A DNA stretch of 64,000 bases, from contig OX638131.1 of assembly GCA_951804985.1 (NCBI GenBank), forward strand, positions 3,348,001 through 3,412,000, read 5' to 3'. The position numbers were made by a program, and so were the translations under genes. Shown here piece by piece: positions 34,176 to 46,150 of the stretch (position 1 is its first letter; each line of letters begins with the position of its first letter). The notes below the pieces were generated by a model, which saw nothing but the letters and a program-made list of their open reading frames with translations, did not search any database and was not told the DNA's origin. This stretch comes from Dryomyza anilis (lineage: Eukaryota; Arthropoda; Insecta; Diptera; Dryomyzidae).

Positions 34176-35450
34176 ATTAGCCTGCAGTAAAAGGTAGCGC
34201 TCCAAAAATACCAAACTTAATAGCTTTATAAATTGAGTTATAAACATTAGCAAAATTGTCAAATCATTTTTAAAATCATATTGAACAACCGATGGAAAAA
34301 AATATGAAGCCTCTACTTGAAGTCAACATTGTTGAGTTTGCTGCTGCTGATGATTATGACGATGATTACGATGAGACTGCATTTTTTCGTTTGTTGCATC
34401 TCACGTTTCAGTCACGGATTTATTTGCTTTAATCTTTAGAGCAGTTTTTTTGTCTTCTAGACTATTAGTAAATATTGGAATAATTAGGGCTGTGCATAAT
34501 TTGGTTTTATAATTTATTAAAAAATAGACAAACAACTAATTTAGTTACCTTAAACAAATAACTCTTTATACGTATCCCACACACACATACTGCGGAGATA
34601 CTCCTTTCCCCTGACTCCAACTGGGAACTGAAAATCATTTCTGTCTTTTGTTTTGCTTTGGTGCGCTTACAAAAGAAAATAAATTTTATTGTAATTGGAA
34701 AATTTTTGTAAAATAAATATTTGCCTTGAGCTTGAAGCAGTTGAGTCAGTCAAAGAATCATTCAGTCAGTCCGTCAGTTGGTTATGGTAACGTTTAACAA
34801 TTCGTTACCATAAGGATTAGTTTTATTTGATTATGTGGTATGCCTCACCGCCAACCTCTGTGTGGTCACTGTCACACACACACGGAATGCGTAAAAATAC
34901 GACCTCATCATTTAGACAAACACTGTGAATGCCCGCAGTAAAATCTCCGAGACAAACAATAATAAAAAATATGGAAAATAATCATAATAAGCAAATCAGC
35001 TACCGTAGAAATGCTTACTAAAGAAGTTGAAACCTTACTTCCTCAGTTTTTATTTGATTTTGTCAGTTTTTGGTTTGACATCAGGGGCGAACGAGGAATC
35101 TATGTTTTTGATCGGCACAAAAAATCAAAAACATCTTCAGAATTGATTTCGAATTTTTTTGTTACTTCTTTTTCATTTGCTTTTCTCAGTTTTTTGTTTG
35201 ACATCAGGGGCCAACGAAAAATTTTCCAATTTTAATTGTCACAAAAAAATCAAACCGCCCAACAGAATGGAAATCGAATTTCAACCAATTCTTTTGAAGT
35301 CATTTTTAATTTTTTTTTTTTTGTTACTCCAACTATGCCCGAAATTATATCCGTCATTCATAACCTAAAATGAGCCTTCTCAATATATTAGCAGCTTTTT
35401 AAATTTACAATGACCTATCAGATCCAGAAAATCGTTATTCATTCGGATCA
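34176..35450. other. Intronic DNA with a small internal duplication
   Basis: TTTGACATCAGGGGCGAACG at about 35076 recurs as TTTGACATCAGGGGCCAACG about 125 bp on, so two weak ORFs there repeat FDIRG. These look like products of the duplication, not a gene. Confidence 0.45.
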
Positions 35451-35452
35451 GC

Positions 35453-35622
35453 AAACTCAGAAAAAACATACCATTAAATTAATAGTTTTTACTGTTAAAA
35501 TTAGTCAATAGGATATTTGTCCGATAAACTATTAACTCAATCGGTGAATCCCATTAAGTACTACAAAATACTGTAACTGTCCCATTGACTAATGATTTTA
35601 TTAGTTTTTTTTTCTGAGTGTA
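35453..35622 (+). mobile_element. MITE with CACTCAGAAAAAATAC termini, copy 4
   Basis: Starts AACTCAGAAAAAACATACC and ends TTTTTTTTTCTGAGTGTA. It contains TTAGTCAATAGGATAT. Shortened relative to copies 1 and 2. Confidence 0.75.
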
Positions 35623-35780
35623 CGTAAAAACTTCATCTCGATTAGATATTTTCGATACTCGGTTAGACATGGTCAATGTCTGTGCATGTTGATCATGTAA
35701 ATGTTTGGAAAATACTCAACAATCACTACCCAATCATGAGCCTCGAACAATTTCTACTTGAGTATCTACTTGGGTTTATC

Positions 35781-35956
35781 GCACTCAGAAAAAATACTAT
35801 AAAAACAATAGTTTTTTGCTATTAGTCAATAAATAGGTAAATCCCATTTAATACTACAAAATACTATTAAATTGCTTTGTGTATTTTTTTTTGTATACCA
35901 TTGAATCAATAAATGTCCTATTGACCAAATTTAAGTAGGATTTTATTCTGAGTGTA
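35781..35956 (+). mobile_element. MITE with CACTCAGAAAAAATAC termini, copy 5
   Basis: Starts GCACTCAGAAAAAATACTAT and ends TTTTATTCTGAGTGTA, with TCCTATTGACCAAATTTAA inside. It sits only about 160 bp from copy 4 in the same orientation. Confidence 0.8.
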
Positions 35957-38955
35957 CCATAGAATAATATTGATTGTTTTCTCTACATGCTCCTATTAGA
36001 TATGTAAATGAATTGAACTTCGCTGAGTATAGGCTTGACTGAGAAAACCTAGCTCGCCTCAGTCCGCTCCTGTTTGTCACTAAATGAGGTACGTTTTAAC
36101 CCACTAGTGCCTGAACTATACTGAAGTGTAATTTATGTAAATTTCATGCAGCTACCGTTTTATTTTCTGTATACACCAAGCACTTGACAGCTAAATAAAA
36201 ATAATAATTATTATGAATACAAAATACCTATGTGATTTTTTTTTGTATTCCCTTTTTTTTTTACTATTCACAAAATACAGTAGTCGCTTGTTATGCTGCA
36301 TACTTTAGAGATTTTCCATAATTATTACCACTTATGACTGCCCCCAGTTACCAACCAACCAATTTGTCATCGTCGTCTGCGTGGTCTGTCGCTCAATAAC
36401 CGAGGCGTCGCGGTTTAGAGCTGTCAATGCGTTTAACTTCATTACGCGTCGGGTTCCCAGATACCAGACGCCAACAACCTAATGTTGTTGATATGTAAAT
36501 CTTTTGGGGTTTTGATGTGAAGTCGATTTGGAATCGTTCGAAAGTCGCACAGCTTAAGATTAAACACTTGAGACGCAGATTTTCATTATGCAGATTTGTT
36601 GATTTTGTAAAGGTTTTTGTACGGTTTTTGTTTTATTGTTTTTGTATACTATTTATAAATCTTTTCAATTATGATGAGTTTTATATGAATAATATAATTT
36701 TAGAAACAGTCTGTTTGGCTGTCTGTTGCAATCACGATTACAGTAAAACAATATGAGATAGATCAGTTAAACTCAGAATTTAGACTACTTCTATAGCTAT
36801 GCTAACTGGCATTAAAAATGAGTATTATCGGTTTACCTATCACTTGAATTTTCTTTGATATGTCTACTTTTGCATATATTTTGCATAGAACATCTTTGTA
36901 AGATTTTTACATCATCGTTCGAAATTAATTTTTTTTCATTTATATGTTTTGAAAAATGCTCTTTCTTGCCATTGAGAGCATTTATTCCTAAAAATACTTA
37001 AACCTAGCTGAACACCAAACTGCCTAATTTCACTTACAACCTTACTTACTTCAACAAAACCCTTTATTTCATGTGTGTGTATTTTTAAAAGGGTCTAAAC
37101 TCACTCGCCTATTAACAACAATGATTTTCGACACAATACTCTTTATGCGCACTCTTTGCTCTTTTCTAAAAACGAAAAAAAGTATTATATACCCTTTAAA
37201 AATAGTGCACCTTGAGTTTAGTTGAAGTACAAAAACGAAAAACAAAAAAAAAGTGCAACTTCATGGCATAATATTTTTGCTGTTCTTTGCGGCTTTACTC
37301 CTACTTATTATGTCTTGAGATTTATTTTCATTACTTTCAACCACTTTTTGCTCTACTCCTACTTAAGTCGGCCGACAAAAGGACAACTATTAGTGGCATG
37401 AAAAGGGTCCTGGTTGGTTTCGTTTTTTTTTTTGAAGTTGCACAATAAGAAGCCGCCGCCAACTACTTGAGCATGATTTTCGGTTGACCTATGGCTTTAT
37501 AAGGTAGCAAATATCACAGGACCACCTTGAGAGCAATTAAAGGTAGCAAGGATTATGTTGACATAACTGCGTTGATTTCCAGGAAGATTTCTATGGTGTG
37601 TGGACTTAAAGAATGTGCATAGTGTGTGTGTGTTTTGTAGGAGTGATGCGTGTTGATAACAAATAGAAGATTTTAAACCCAAACAAAGGGTTCTCAAAAA
37701 AAGGCTGTTTTAATGCAATTAATTTGCAATGTAAGAGCAACTCTGTTTTGAACATTGAAACAGCGTTGCCACCCTCTGCGTTAAACAAGTATTTGTTTAA
37801 ATATCGACAAAAAAACACAAACTTTATTAATGCATTGTTTGTTTTGTGTGAATTAAATGAAATTAAATGGCAATGAGCTGGAATCAGCAGATTTTCATTC
37901 GCTCTCATATATATATAAAAACCTTATGACGTAACAAGTGCCCTGCGGCGCACTTAACCAAAATTATAACCACCCCAAATATCCGTGCCCTTTTGCACTT
38001 GTTTCTGTCTGTTTTGCACTAAATTGGTTACATTTGGTAGCCTGCTAAAACAACATTGATGAGATTATTATTATTTTTCATAATTTTCAACAGTTTTGCT
38101 TTTGCCAGGCATTTTAAAGGTTAATTCCTCGAGTGTTCTAGAGAAAACCACTGGGGAATCGAGTGCTTGAGTGGCTGTTTTTTTTATTTTTTTGTTAGTG
38201 TCTGCATGAGGTGGTGCTCTTGTGGTGGTGGTGGGTTGAAAAGGACCCCTTGCGCTATATTTCGCAGACTGTATTTATTTTAGAATTTATGCCATTGAAG
38301 CGTATAACACTGATGAGATAAGTAGCGTAACTAGTAAAAACGGAATTGTAGCTATTTTAAAGTGGTAATAGGCTGGGAAAAAATCATTGAGCTTTCGAGA
38401 ATTTATTCATTTTTTTGTTTAACTACCACGTGCGCTTTAAAACCCATACAAGTATCACAAAAAAAACTCCTTTCAGCATCTGACACAAGTTTGCCGTTGA
38501 AACGATATTTGACACAAGTGCCTGCTGCGTCATGTGGCTTGTTTTCAAATCATGTGACCTGACCGCGCCAAGAAAACAATTGGCTACTTTGTAAGCAACT
38601 AATTTTCATGGTCGACTGCTTTTAATCCAAGCTACTGGTCCGTTTTTGATTTGGTATTACGTTGGCAATAGCTGGTGTAATTTTGGCACAAAATGTCAAC
38701 GAAATATGGATGTTTTTTTTCTTGTTTCTAGTTACTTGTCGACACATTGTGCCGTGAGAGTAGCTGAAATTGCTGGAAGAAACTAATTACAGAAGTTAAG
38801 GGCACGAAATATGATGTGCTTCATAGGCTTTAAGTCGATAAAATTTCAAATAAATGAAAATTTTCGAAATGAAAAAATGCTTTAAAAGTTGCTTTTGTTT
38901 TGTAAAAGGTTTTAGAAAGAAATTTTGAATGATTAGATACGTTTTTTAGAGTTTT
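35957..38955. other. Low-repeat intronic block with a decayed element trace
   Basis: Mostly unique-looking sequence. 36705-36805 (GTCTGTTGCAATCACGATTA, then AGATAGATCAGTTAAACTC) resembles the part of the Helentron-type element after its GTCY tract, strongly decayed. No ORF of note. Confidence 0.45.
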
Positions 38956-38959
38956 TGTG

Positions 38960-39085
38960 TAACACGACTCAACAAAACGAGAATACAATTTTGTCATGGA
39001 TATTTAACATATCAATTCTATATAATTTGGCGGTGCTGATTTTGACTGCATACTTAGTTTTTTTACAATTAAGTAACGTTTTTAC
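38960..39085 (+). mobile_element. 5' end fragment of the long-TIR element
   Basis: AACACGACTCAACAAAACGAG, TATCAATTCTATATAATT and GCTGATTTTGACTGCATACT match the left arm at 14321-14440. The match stops where the 115-bp array begins. Confidence 0.65.
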
Positions 39086-39089
39086 CCAG

Positions 39090-39640
39090 CAAACATTTTG
39101 AGTCTTTTAAGACTCATAAATATGTCATATTTATGAGTGTTACCCTCATATATGAGCACTGAAAAGAGTCCAAAAAGGCTCCCGATTCCTGGGTAGAGGG
39201 CCCCATTTTATGAGCCCAAAAACCCTCATATTTCAGACTCTTTTATTACATCTAAAACACTCATATTTGAGCACTAAAATGTGCCCAAAAAGGCTCCCAA
39301 ACCCTGGGTAGAGGGCACCATTTTATGAGCCCAAAAACCCTCATATTTCTGACACTTTTATTACTCCTAAAATACTCATATATGAGCACTTAAAATAGTC
39401 CAAAAAGACTCCCAACCCCTGGGTAGAGGGTACCATTTTATGAGCCCAAAAATCCTCATATTTCTGACACTTTTATTACTTCTAAAGCACTCATATTTGA
39501 GCTCTAAAAAGAGCCCAAAAAGGTTCCCAACCCCTGGGTAAGAGGGCACCATTTTATGAGCCCAAAAACCCTCATATTTCTGACACTTTTATTACTCCTA
39601 AAACACTCATATTTGAGCTCTAAAAAAAACCAACAGCGCT
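39090..39640. repeat. 115-bp tandem repeat, about 4.7 units
   Basis: GGGTAGAGGG starts at 39191, 39306, 39421 and 39536 (the last as GGGTAAGAGGG), an exact 115-bp period. Units carry CACTCATATTTGAGC, AAAAAGGCTCCCAA, CCATTTTATGAGCCCAAAAA and TTCTGACACTTTTATTACT. Similarity between units is high, so the array is young. It lies in Gsc intron 2. Confidence 0.95.
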
Positions 39641-39644
39641 ACAG

Positions 39645-41540
39645 AAACTGCGTTTAAAGAGCGCAAAAATTCGCGTATTTTTGATCATTTTAAAATATTT
39701 TTAAAACATTCACATTTTTGAGAATTTCCAGACACCACAATTTCTTCTTTTTTGGAGTTTTTCTTTCGTGTCTGAATCTTGTAATTCAAATAACTTTAAT
39801 TTTTGAATTGCAAAATTTTCAAAATGTTGCCAGAGTCACAAATTCCAAATTATGAACTTAAAAAAACAAACAATATGCACATCAGTGAGTGTGGTTCAAA
39901 ATGTGTTTGCTTAAACCGCACAAAATGTTGATGTTGCCATATTTTTGCAAAAGGCAATGTTGATGTTTTAGACGCTGTCGCCGTAGCCGCAGCAGCTGTA
40001 TTATTACGTTTTACGTTAAGCGTTTACGTGTGTTGGTAACGTATGCAAAGTTTTAAGGCTGCACTGAGTTTTAATCCATTTTTGAATTTTGATGATGGCA
40101 CACATTTGCTTTAGAGTTGCCAACGGTAGGTTTCATATTAAACGTTACATTTTCTGCATGTTGGCAACACTGATAGTGCGCCCACGTTAATTAAAAATCA
40201 ACCGCTTTGGGCCTATTTGTTAAATGGATTTCATGCACGTTACGAAAAGTACAGCTTACGGCCGGATGCTGGCTGCACCATTTGCGATTTATGCGCTTTT
40301 GCCAAAAACACAAAAAAAATAACCACAAAAATCTGCAATATTTTTCAATTAACAATTCTTGAGGCGCGGTGGCAACAACTGCGGCGGCAACAACGACGGC
40401 ATTTTGCAGCGCTTGCATTTTTAAACCGATTGTGCTTTTGTTTACCAGCAGTGGGCGCTGCAGGCAACAATATTTAAAAATTCAAAAATACGCCAGACCT
40501 AAGCAAAAAAAGTATTGTAAAAAACACTAAAAACAACAAGAAATGCCAAACACGATTGATACGCTAAGCCATTGATTGGCAGAATTTTACGTTACGTTAT
40601 GTTGTTGCGTTACGTTATGCAGTCGGCCGTCGTCGTAGCCGCCGGTCTTTGTTTATTTTGCGAACGCGCGCTTTTTATGTTTTCAATTTTGGCTCTGTTG
40701 TTTGGCGGGCACAAAATCCAAAATCCTGTCTGCCCGGTTTGCCATAAATCGCTTAATTTTGTGTTTATTTAATTCGTGGAAAATCGAGCGCCATATTTTT
40801 TTTTACTTTCGTTGGCGCTTTTTATGCGTTTAATGCGTTCGCCTGCCATGTTTGGCGCCCAAAGGCAAGCGAGCGGTTATTTTGTGCGCGCCATTTTGTT
40901 TTTGTTATTTTGTTCAAATTTATATAATATATATATGAAAAATTAAATGATTTTTATGCAAAAATTTGAAAATTTCTAAGGGGCAATGAACGGTGTTTGC
41001 AACGAGTTATGGGATTAGCCATGTAACGTTCGAGCAACTGACTGTTTGACTCGTTATTAGCGTGAGTTTGTTTAATATTTGATCATTTTAATTATTTTAT
41101 ATGTTTGCATAACGTTTACTGGAATATTGTGGATTAATTTTAATGCCAGCCCACATGGCGTGTGTATTTTTATTTAGCATTTATAAATTTTGTGTTTATT
41201 TTTTATATTAAGCTTAAATTTTATGTATTAAAATTTTAATGCTTTATTGTAAAATATATAAATATTTTGTATTTTAATTAAAGCTGGAAGGCGTCATAAT
41301 ATTTACATTATAAATACTGAAATCCGTTGGCATTAGTTAATGAAATATTATTTTAATAATAAAAAAATAAAACATATTTCATTTATAATTTATGTAAATA
41401 TTATAAAATTAAAAATACTGAACAAATAACAATTTTTTTTGTAATTATCATGTTTTAAAGCTATCATGCATAATGAGTATTATGATATTAATTACTTTGG
41501 TATTTTTTAAATATTTTAAGTTTTTAATGAAATTTATCTT
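39645..41540. other. Low-repeat intronic block, GC-richer at 39900-40900
   Basis: Contrasts with the AT-rich surroundings. It has repeated TTACGTTA-like words (see findings) and GTTGGCAACACT at 40163. ORFs at 40191-40772 on both strands show no known domain. A candidate enhancer region by context only. Confidence 0.35.
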
Positions 41541-41544
41541 CATG

Positions 41545-42365
41545 TTGTATGGACATTCGGACACGATACCATCAAATTTATAGTTTTTTCAATATTATCT
41601 CAATAGTTTGTGCTATTCAAATTAGACAATACGATCTTGTATCGGGTATAAAATTAAATTATTAAGTTTACCAACTCATAGGACGTTGTTTCGAAAGAAT
41701 TTAAAAGAATGAAATTATTCTTTATGTTGTATAGATAGTCGGAAACAATACCATCAAATTTATAGTTTTTTGCAATATTATTTGAATAGTTTGTGCTCTT
41801 CAAATTAGACAATACGATATCTTGTATTAAATTAGTAAGTTTACCAACTCATAGGACATTTTTCTGAATGAATTTGAAAGAATGAAATTTATCTTTATGT
41901 TGTATAAACAGTCGGTAAAAATACCATGAAATTTATAGTTTTTTTCAATATTATTTCAATAGTTTGTGCTATTGAAATTAGACAATACGATATCTTGTAT
42001 CGGTATAAAATTAAATTTGTAAGTTTAAGTCGGAAAAAATACCATGAAATTTATAGTTTTTTTTAATATTATTTCAATAGTTTGTGCTATTGACATTAGA
42101 CAATACGATATCTTGTATCGGGTATAACATTAAATTTGTAAGTATACCAACTCATAGGACTTTTTTCTGAAAGAATTTGAAAGAATGAAATGTATCTTTA
42201 TGTTGTATAGACAGTCGGAAACTATACTATCAAATTTTTAGTTTTTTCAATATTATTTCAATAGTTTGTGCTATTCAAATTAGACAATACGATATCTCGT
42301 ATCGGGTATAAAATTAAATTTGTAAGTTTACCAACTCATAGGACTTTTTTCTGGAAGAATTTGTT
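41545..42365. repeat. Tandem repeat of about 175-190 bp, five units
   Basis: The words ATAGTTTTTTCAATATTAT, CAATAGTTTGTGCTATTCAA, TTAGACAATACGATATC and CCAACTCATAGGAC recur. TATAGTTTTT-type starts lie near 41580, 41761, 41935, 42050 and 42239. The fourth unit is shortened to about 115 bp by an internal deletion. It lies in Gsc intron 2. Confidence 0.9.
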
Positions 42366-42369
42366 GAAT

Positions 42370-44120
42370 ATAAGCTTAAAATCATGAACAACTGTTAAAC
42401 TTAATAAAACTGATGTAAATAGCGTAACTTTAATAATATTGTGTTTTATTTTTACTTTTTATATTTAGCGCTTTATTTTTTACTTCTTTTAATTTTTAAA
42501 ACGTTGTCAACGGAAAATACGCCAAGCTTTACAGCACTATGGCAACCTTTGATGGTATCTGCTCGAAGCTGCCGTCTGCAATAATGTCCACCAATGATGG
42601 CTGGTAACGTCGACAAAAGTGACAGCACTAATTTGACATATTCGTGCAATAATCGCCGACAACGTCAAGCATGCGTGCACAACTGTCACTTGACATTTGT
42701 TTCAAATGTCTGACACAAAATTAAATTATATTTATTTCATTTTTTTATGTCCATTTATGATATTCAATATTGCGAAATGAAATGTCGAATCAAATCGCAT
42801 CAATGCGCGGCTCAAAGGGTTTTCGTTTTTATATGCGCCGCCCTCTTTACAGAGATGTTTCGTTGGTTCGTTGGGTTGTGTTATGTTGCGTTGTGTTGAG
42901 CACAGGGATGCTTTGAGGTGTCGTTGCGGCCCTGCGGCCAGCCTTACGTATGCAGATGTAGTTGGCAACACCTCAAGTTGTGTTTTAATTAATTACGCTG
43001 AACAAATGCTCAACAAATGCCAAAGGTTTCGTGGCATCATGAAAGGACTCTCTGTATGTGAGCAGCAGTTGGCAAAATAATAATAATAATAATTACAATA
43101 AATGCAAATGAACTTTAAAATTTTGGCATAATTTAAGCGCGAAATAAATAGCGCCAAAAATTATTTTGAAAATTTGTTGAAAACTAGCTGGCTGCCTACT
43201 CTAGCGTTAAAAACAATAACAAAAGCAGCGTATCATAACAATAACAATGCGTAAATATTTTGTTGTTTCATGAACAATTCGCGCCAATTCACGAAAACTC
43301 AATGAAAAACATTAAAATCACAAATATTTGTTGATTTAACGAAAATGTTTTGTTGCCAAACAAAAATAACTATAAAAGCCCGCGTTGTTTTTTTTTTATA
43401 GATATTTTTGTATTTTTTTAAGTAAATAATAACTAAAAATAAAAATTAAATTACAATTTTGTAATTTACGCTACAACGCTTCAAAAAAAAAGTAAAATAA
43501 TAAAAACTCTTAAAGATGCCATGAAGTCTAAGTCAGAAGTAGTTGAAACTTGGCAACGCAGCACAACTTTCCGCGTTGTCAAGGGCAACCGAGTTGCATA
43601 AGCGAAACTTGGCAACGCCAAAGAAACACCCAAGAAAAATGGCGCTGCAAAAATTAATTACAATTATAATAAAGCGCCTAATTAGACAGGCAAAGTGCGA
43701 AGTACGAAAAAAAAAAGAAATTGAAACAAATAAAAGTTTTGCTTCAAAGGAAGGGGAATACAAACAGAGAATCCTTGTAGAGCACTAATACTGGCAGCAT
43801 TATAATTTGCAATATATATATAGAATTATGGTACAGATAAGAAAAACACGCTGACAAATAATGGGAAACCATAAAACATAAAAAGAAATTGTAGATAAAA
43901 TCCATGCAGCATTTAAATATAAGCGAAAAAGTCACGCGGAAATATGCTGTGTGCTGCTTGTTGCCACATTTCCGCGTATAGAGGGCGCTGTTATGACAAT
44001 GCAGTCGCAGTGCAAAGTCTGCTTATGGAAATTTAATTTGAAAAACGGATGAAAGTGTTTTTGAAGCCATAGAAAATAGGACGACTTATTGCTTGTGTAA
44101 AAGTATATTTTACACGCAGA
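42370..44120. other. Low-repeat intronic block, no gene found
   Basis: Unique-looking sequence with an (AAT)n run at about 43078-43094. ORFs at 42732-43080 and 43533-43788 overlap on both strands and resemble nothing. Confidence 0.4.
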
Positions 44121-44124
44121 AAAA

Positions 44125-44270
44125 AAAATGATGCAGAAAAATATTACTCAACTTCAGTATTGACATGGGTAGTCCTTATATCGTTTCTAAATAATTCGGG
44201 TATGTTGATTTTAACTGCATACTCAATTTTTTTCTAACTACGCTTTATAGTTATAGAGTTTATATAATAT
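44125..44270 (+). mobile_element. Decayed end of the long-TIR element
   Basis: ATTACTCAACTTCAGTATTG, ATATCGTTTCTAAATAATTC and TGATTTTAACTGCATACTCA parallel the left arm at 14321-14440, with many substitutions. Confidence 0.45.
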
Positions 44271-44659
44271 TAAATACTAATAGACGTACCATAAAATTCA
44301 AAAATAATACTATTATTTTAATAGTACCAAATAAAAAGTAATTTAAAATTAATTTTCCTTTTAAGTGTACTAGTATAATTATGTATCTATAAATAATGTA
44401 TAACTTCTGTATTTTGCAAGTTTTAAAATTTCAAATATTTTTGCGCTCTTACCATAAATCTGCCCATAACTCCCCACAATAAAAAGTTCTTTTGTTAGCC
44501 TTGCGAGGATAACTTAGCAGTGCAATGTCCTCCGCTTAGCCACGTTCTTACTATTTATTGACATAAGCAAATTAAAATATTACACAAAAAATACTTTCTA
44601 AAAAAAATACAAAAAAAATAAAAAATACTAAAACATTTCTTTCATTTCTTTTATTCCAG

Positions 44660-44944
44660 GTTTGGTTCAAGAATCGCCGCGCAAAATGGCGCAAACAGAA
44701 ACGCGAGGAACAAGAACGTCTGCGTAAACTGCAGGAGGAACAATGTGGTGGTGGCGGGGGCGTCGGCAATGGCGCCACTTCCGCCGCCACCGTTGCCGCC
44801 AATGCCAGCGCAAATGCCGTGGCCGCTGCCGTAGCGGCGGCGAATCTCAAATGTGCGCCCGAATTGTACGCCAGCCAGTTGCACATAAAAACCGACCCCA
44901 ACTATAGTGACGCCGACGAGTCCTCCGATCTGGAGGTGGCATAA
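44660..44944 (+). CDS. Gsc: Goosecoid, coding exon 3 (recognition helix and C-terminus)
   Basis: The acceptor ends at 44659; TAA is at 44942-44944. It encodes residues 391-484: [14 protein letters not shown] completes the homeodomain with lysine at position 50 (residue 394). K50 gives bicoid-type TAATCC specificity, as expected for goosecoid. It is followed by [14 protein letters not shown], a Gly then Ala/Asn-rich low-complexity stretch, and an acidic, conserved-looking C-terminus ([20 protein letters not shown]). Frame and phase join exon 2 exactly. The 106-109 aa frames on the opposite strand are antisense shadows of the Ala-rich codons. Confidence 0.96.
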   Translation, partial: VWFKNRRAKWRKQKREEQERLRKLQEEQCGGGGGVGNGATSAATVAANASANAVAAAVAAANLKCAPELYASQLHIKTDPNYSDADESSDLEVA

Positions 44945-45315
44945 ACTAAATAATAAATATTATAAATTGTTATCATTTTTGTTTTTGCATCTCAAGTATC
45001 TTTTTTGTTTTTGTTAGTCATTTTGTATATAATATATAAAAAAAACTTCATAATAATAAATGTTTCTAGCGTTTAAATTTCACTGTGCATATTGTTACTT
45101 GTAATAGCTACAATTTGTTTGTAGTTGTTTTGACAAGTTTTTTGTAATTTTGACAAAACTTTCTCACAGCCGCCTGTAAATATCATTTGTTACTCACACA
45201 TTCGATTCGAATTATTTTTAAATTTTATGCCTTTGATTTAGTTTTAAATTGTATAATTTATAGTATAATTTAATTTAAATTAGTCTGTAAGTTAAATCTA
45301 TAGCAAAATATTATA

Positions 45316-45321
45316 AATAAA
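45316..45321 (+). terminator. Likely poly(A) signal of Gsc
   Basis: The first AATAAA after a 370-bp AT-rich 3' UTR, within a run of overlapping AATAAA/ATAAAA words to about 45340. Another hexamer at 44952 is too close to the stop codon to be likely. Confidence 0.45.
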
Positions 45322-46150
45322 ATAAAATAAAATAATGAAAAATACCAAATGAAAATAATTGTAAATTCGATTGAAAATAAATATTATAAAATAAAAATAA
45401 TTTAATTCAAATAAATGTTTTATTTTTTTAAACTTATCAACATATATTTAATGTGTTCATTATTCTGAAATGCAGTAGAAAATAAAAAGTTGTTAAGTAT
45501 CAGTTTAATTTAAAGTTAAATAGATTTGCTGAATTTTATTTTGTGGAAAGTGTATAGGAATCATTTTGTGTGTGTTATTTTCAACATATTTTCTAGTAAC
45601 GATTAAAGATAGTCGCAAATTTATTTTAAAAGGTAACTAGATTTATTTTATATGATAGTAGAACAATTTCGCTCCAGAAATTCTTAAACGAGACAATTCA
45701 TTTCCAACAATTCGTCCTCAGACAATTCATTTCAGTAAAAATTATCTTCGAGACAAGACTTCTCTTTTTCACCGAGACAAAATGTGAGTTACAAAAATAT
45801 TCGGTACAAATAATTTGTACGTTATATGATTCAACAGTAAAGAATAATATTTGGTTATTTTATTAAATTGTTTGAAAGTGAAATCATTAAAACTTGTCTG
45901 TCTATCTATTGAAATCACGATTAAAGGAAAACTAGAAGAGCTCGATCATTGAAACTCCGAAGTTAGATTACTCATGTATCTAAACAATCCAAAGATCAGA
46001 AATATCTATTGACCTTTATTTCCATTTGGTTTTTCACTGAGAGATATTATTTTTCAAAAACTATAAAGATTTTGGTTGAGAGATACATTTTATTTTTAAA
46101 AAATAGTGGAGAGTTATATGAAAACCTGTATTTTAAATGTCTTTAGTTAA
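45322..46150. repeat. Intergenic DNA with GACAATTC array 3 and a Helentron trace
   Basis: 45660-45790 holds units such as CGAGACAATTCATTTCC and CAGACAATTCATTTC (third locus of this minisatellite). 45895-45985 (GTCTGTCTATCTATTGAAAT, then AGAAGAGCTCGATCATTGAA) matches the post-GTCY part of the Helentron-type element, decayed. The rest is featureless. Confidence 0.5.

Larger units (their letters stand above)
30650..44659 (+). other. Gsc: Gsc intron 2 (14.0 kb)
   Basis: Phase 0, donor GTGAGT, acceptor TTATTCCAG. It carries three MITE copies, two tandem units of the 220-bp family, a 249-bp tandem duplication, a 115-bp and a ~180-bp tandem array and transposon fragments. Low-repeat blocks at about 36000-38900, 39900-41000 and 42400-44100 are the best places to look for intronic enhancers. 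Confidence 0.9.

Noticed and set aside
44572..44901. 109-aa ORF antisense to Gsc exon 3
   Set aside because: Shadow of the Ala-rich coding stretch.
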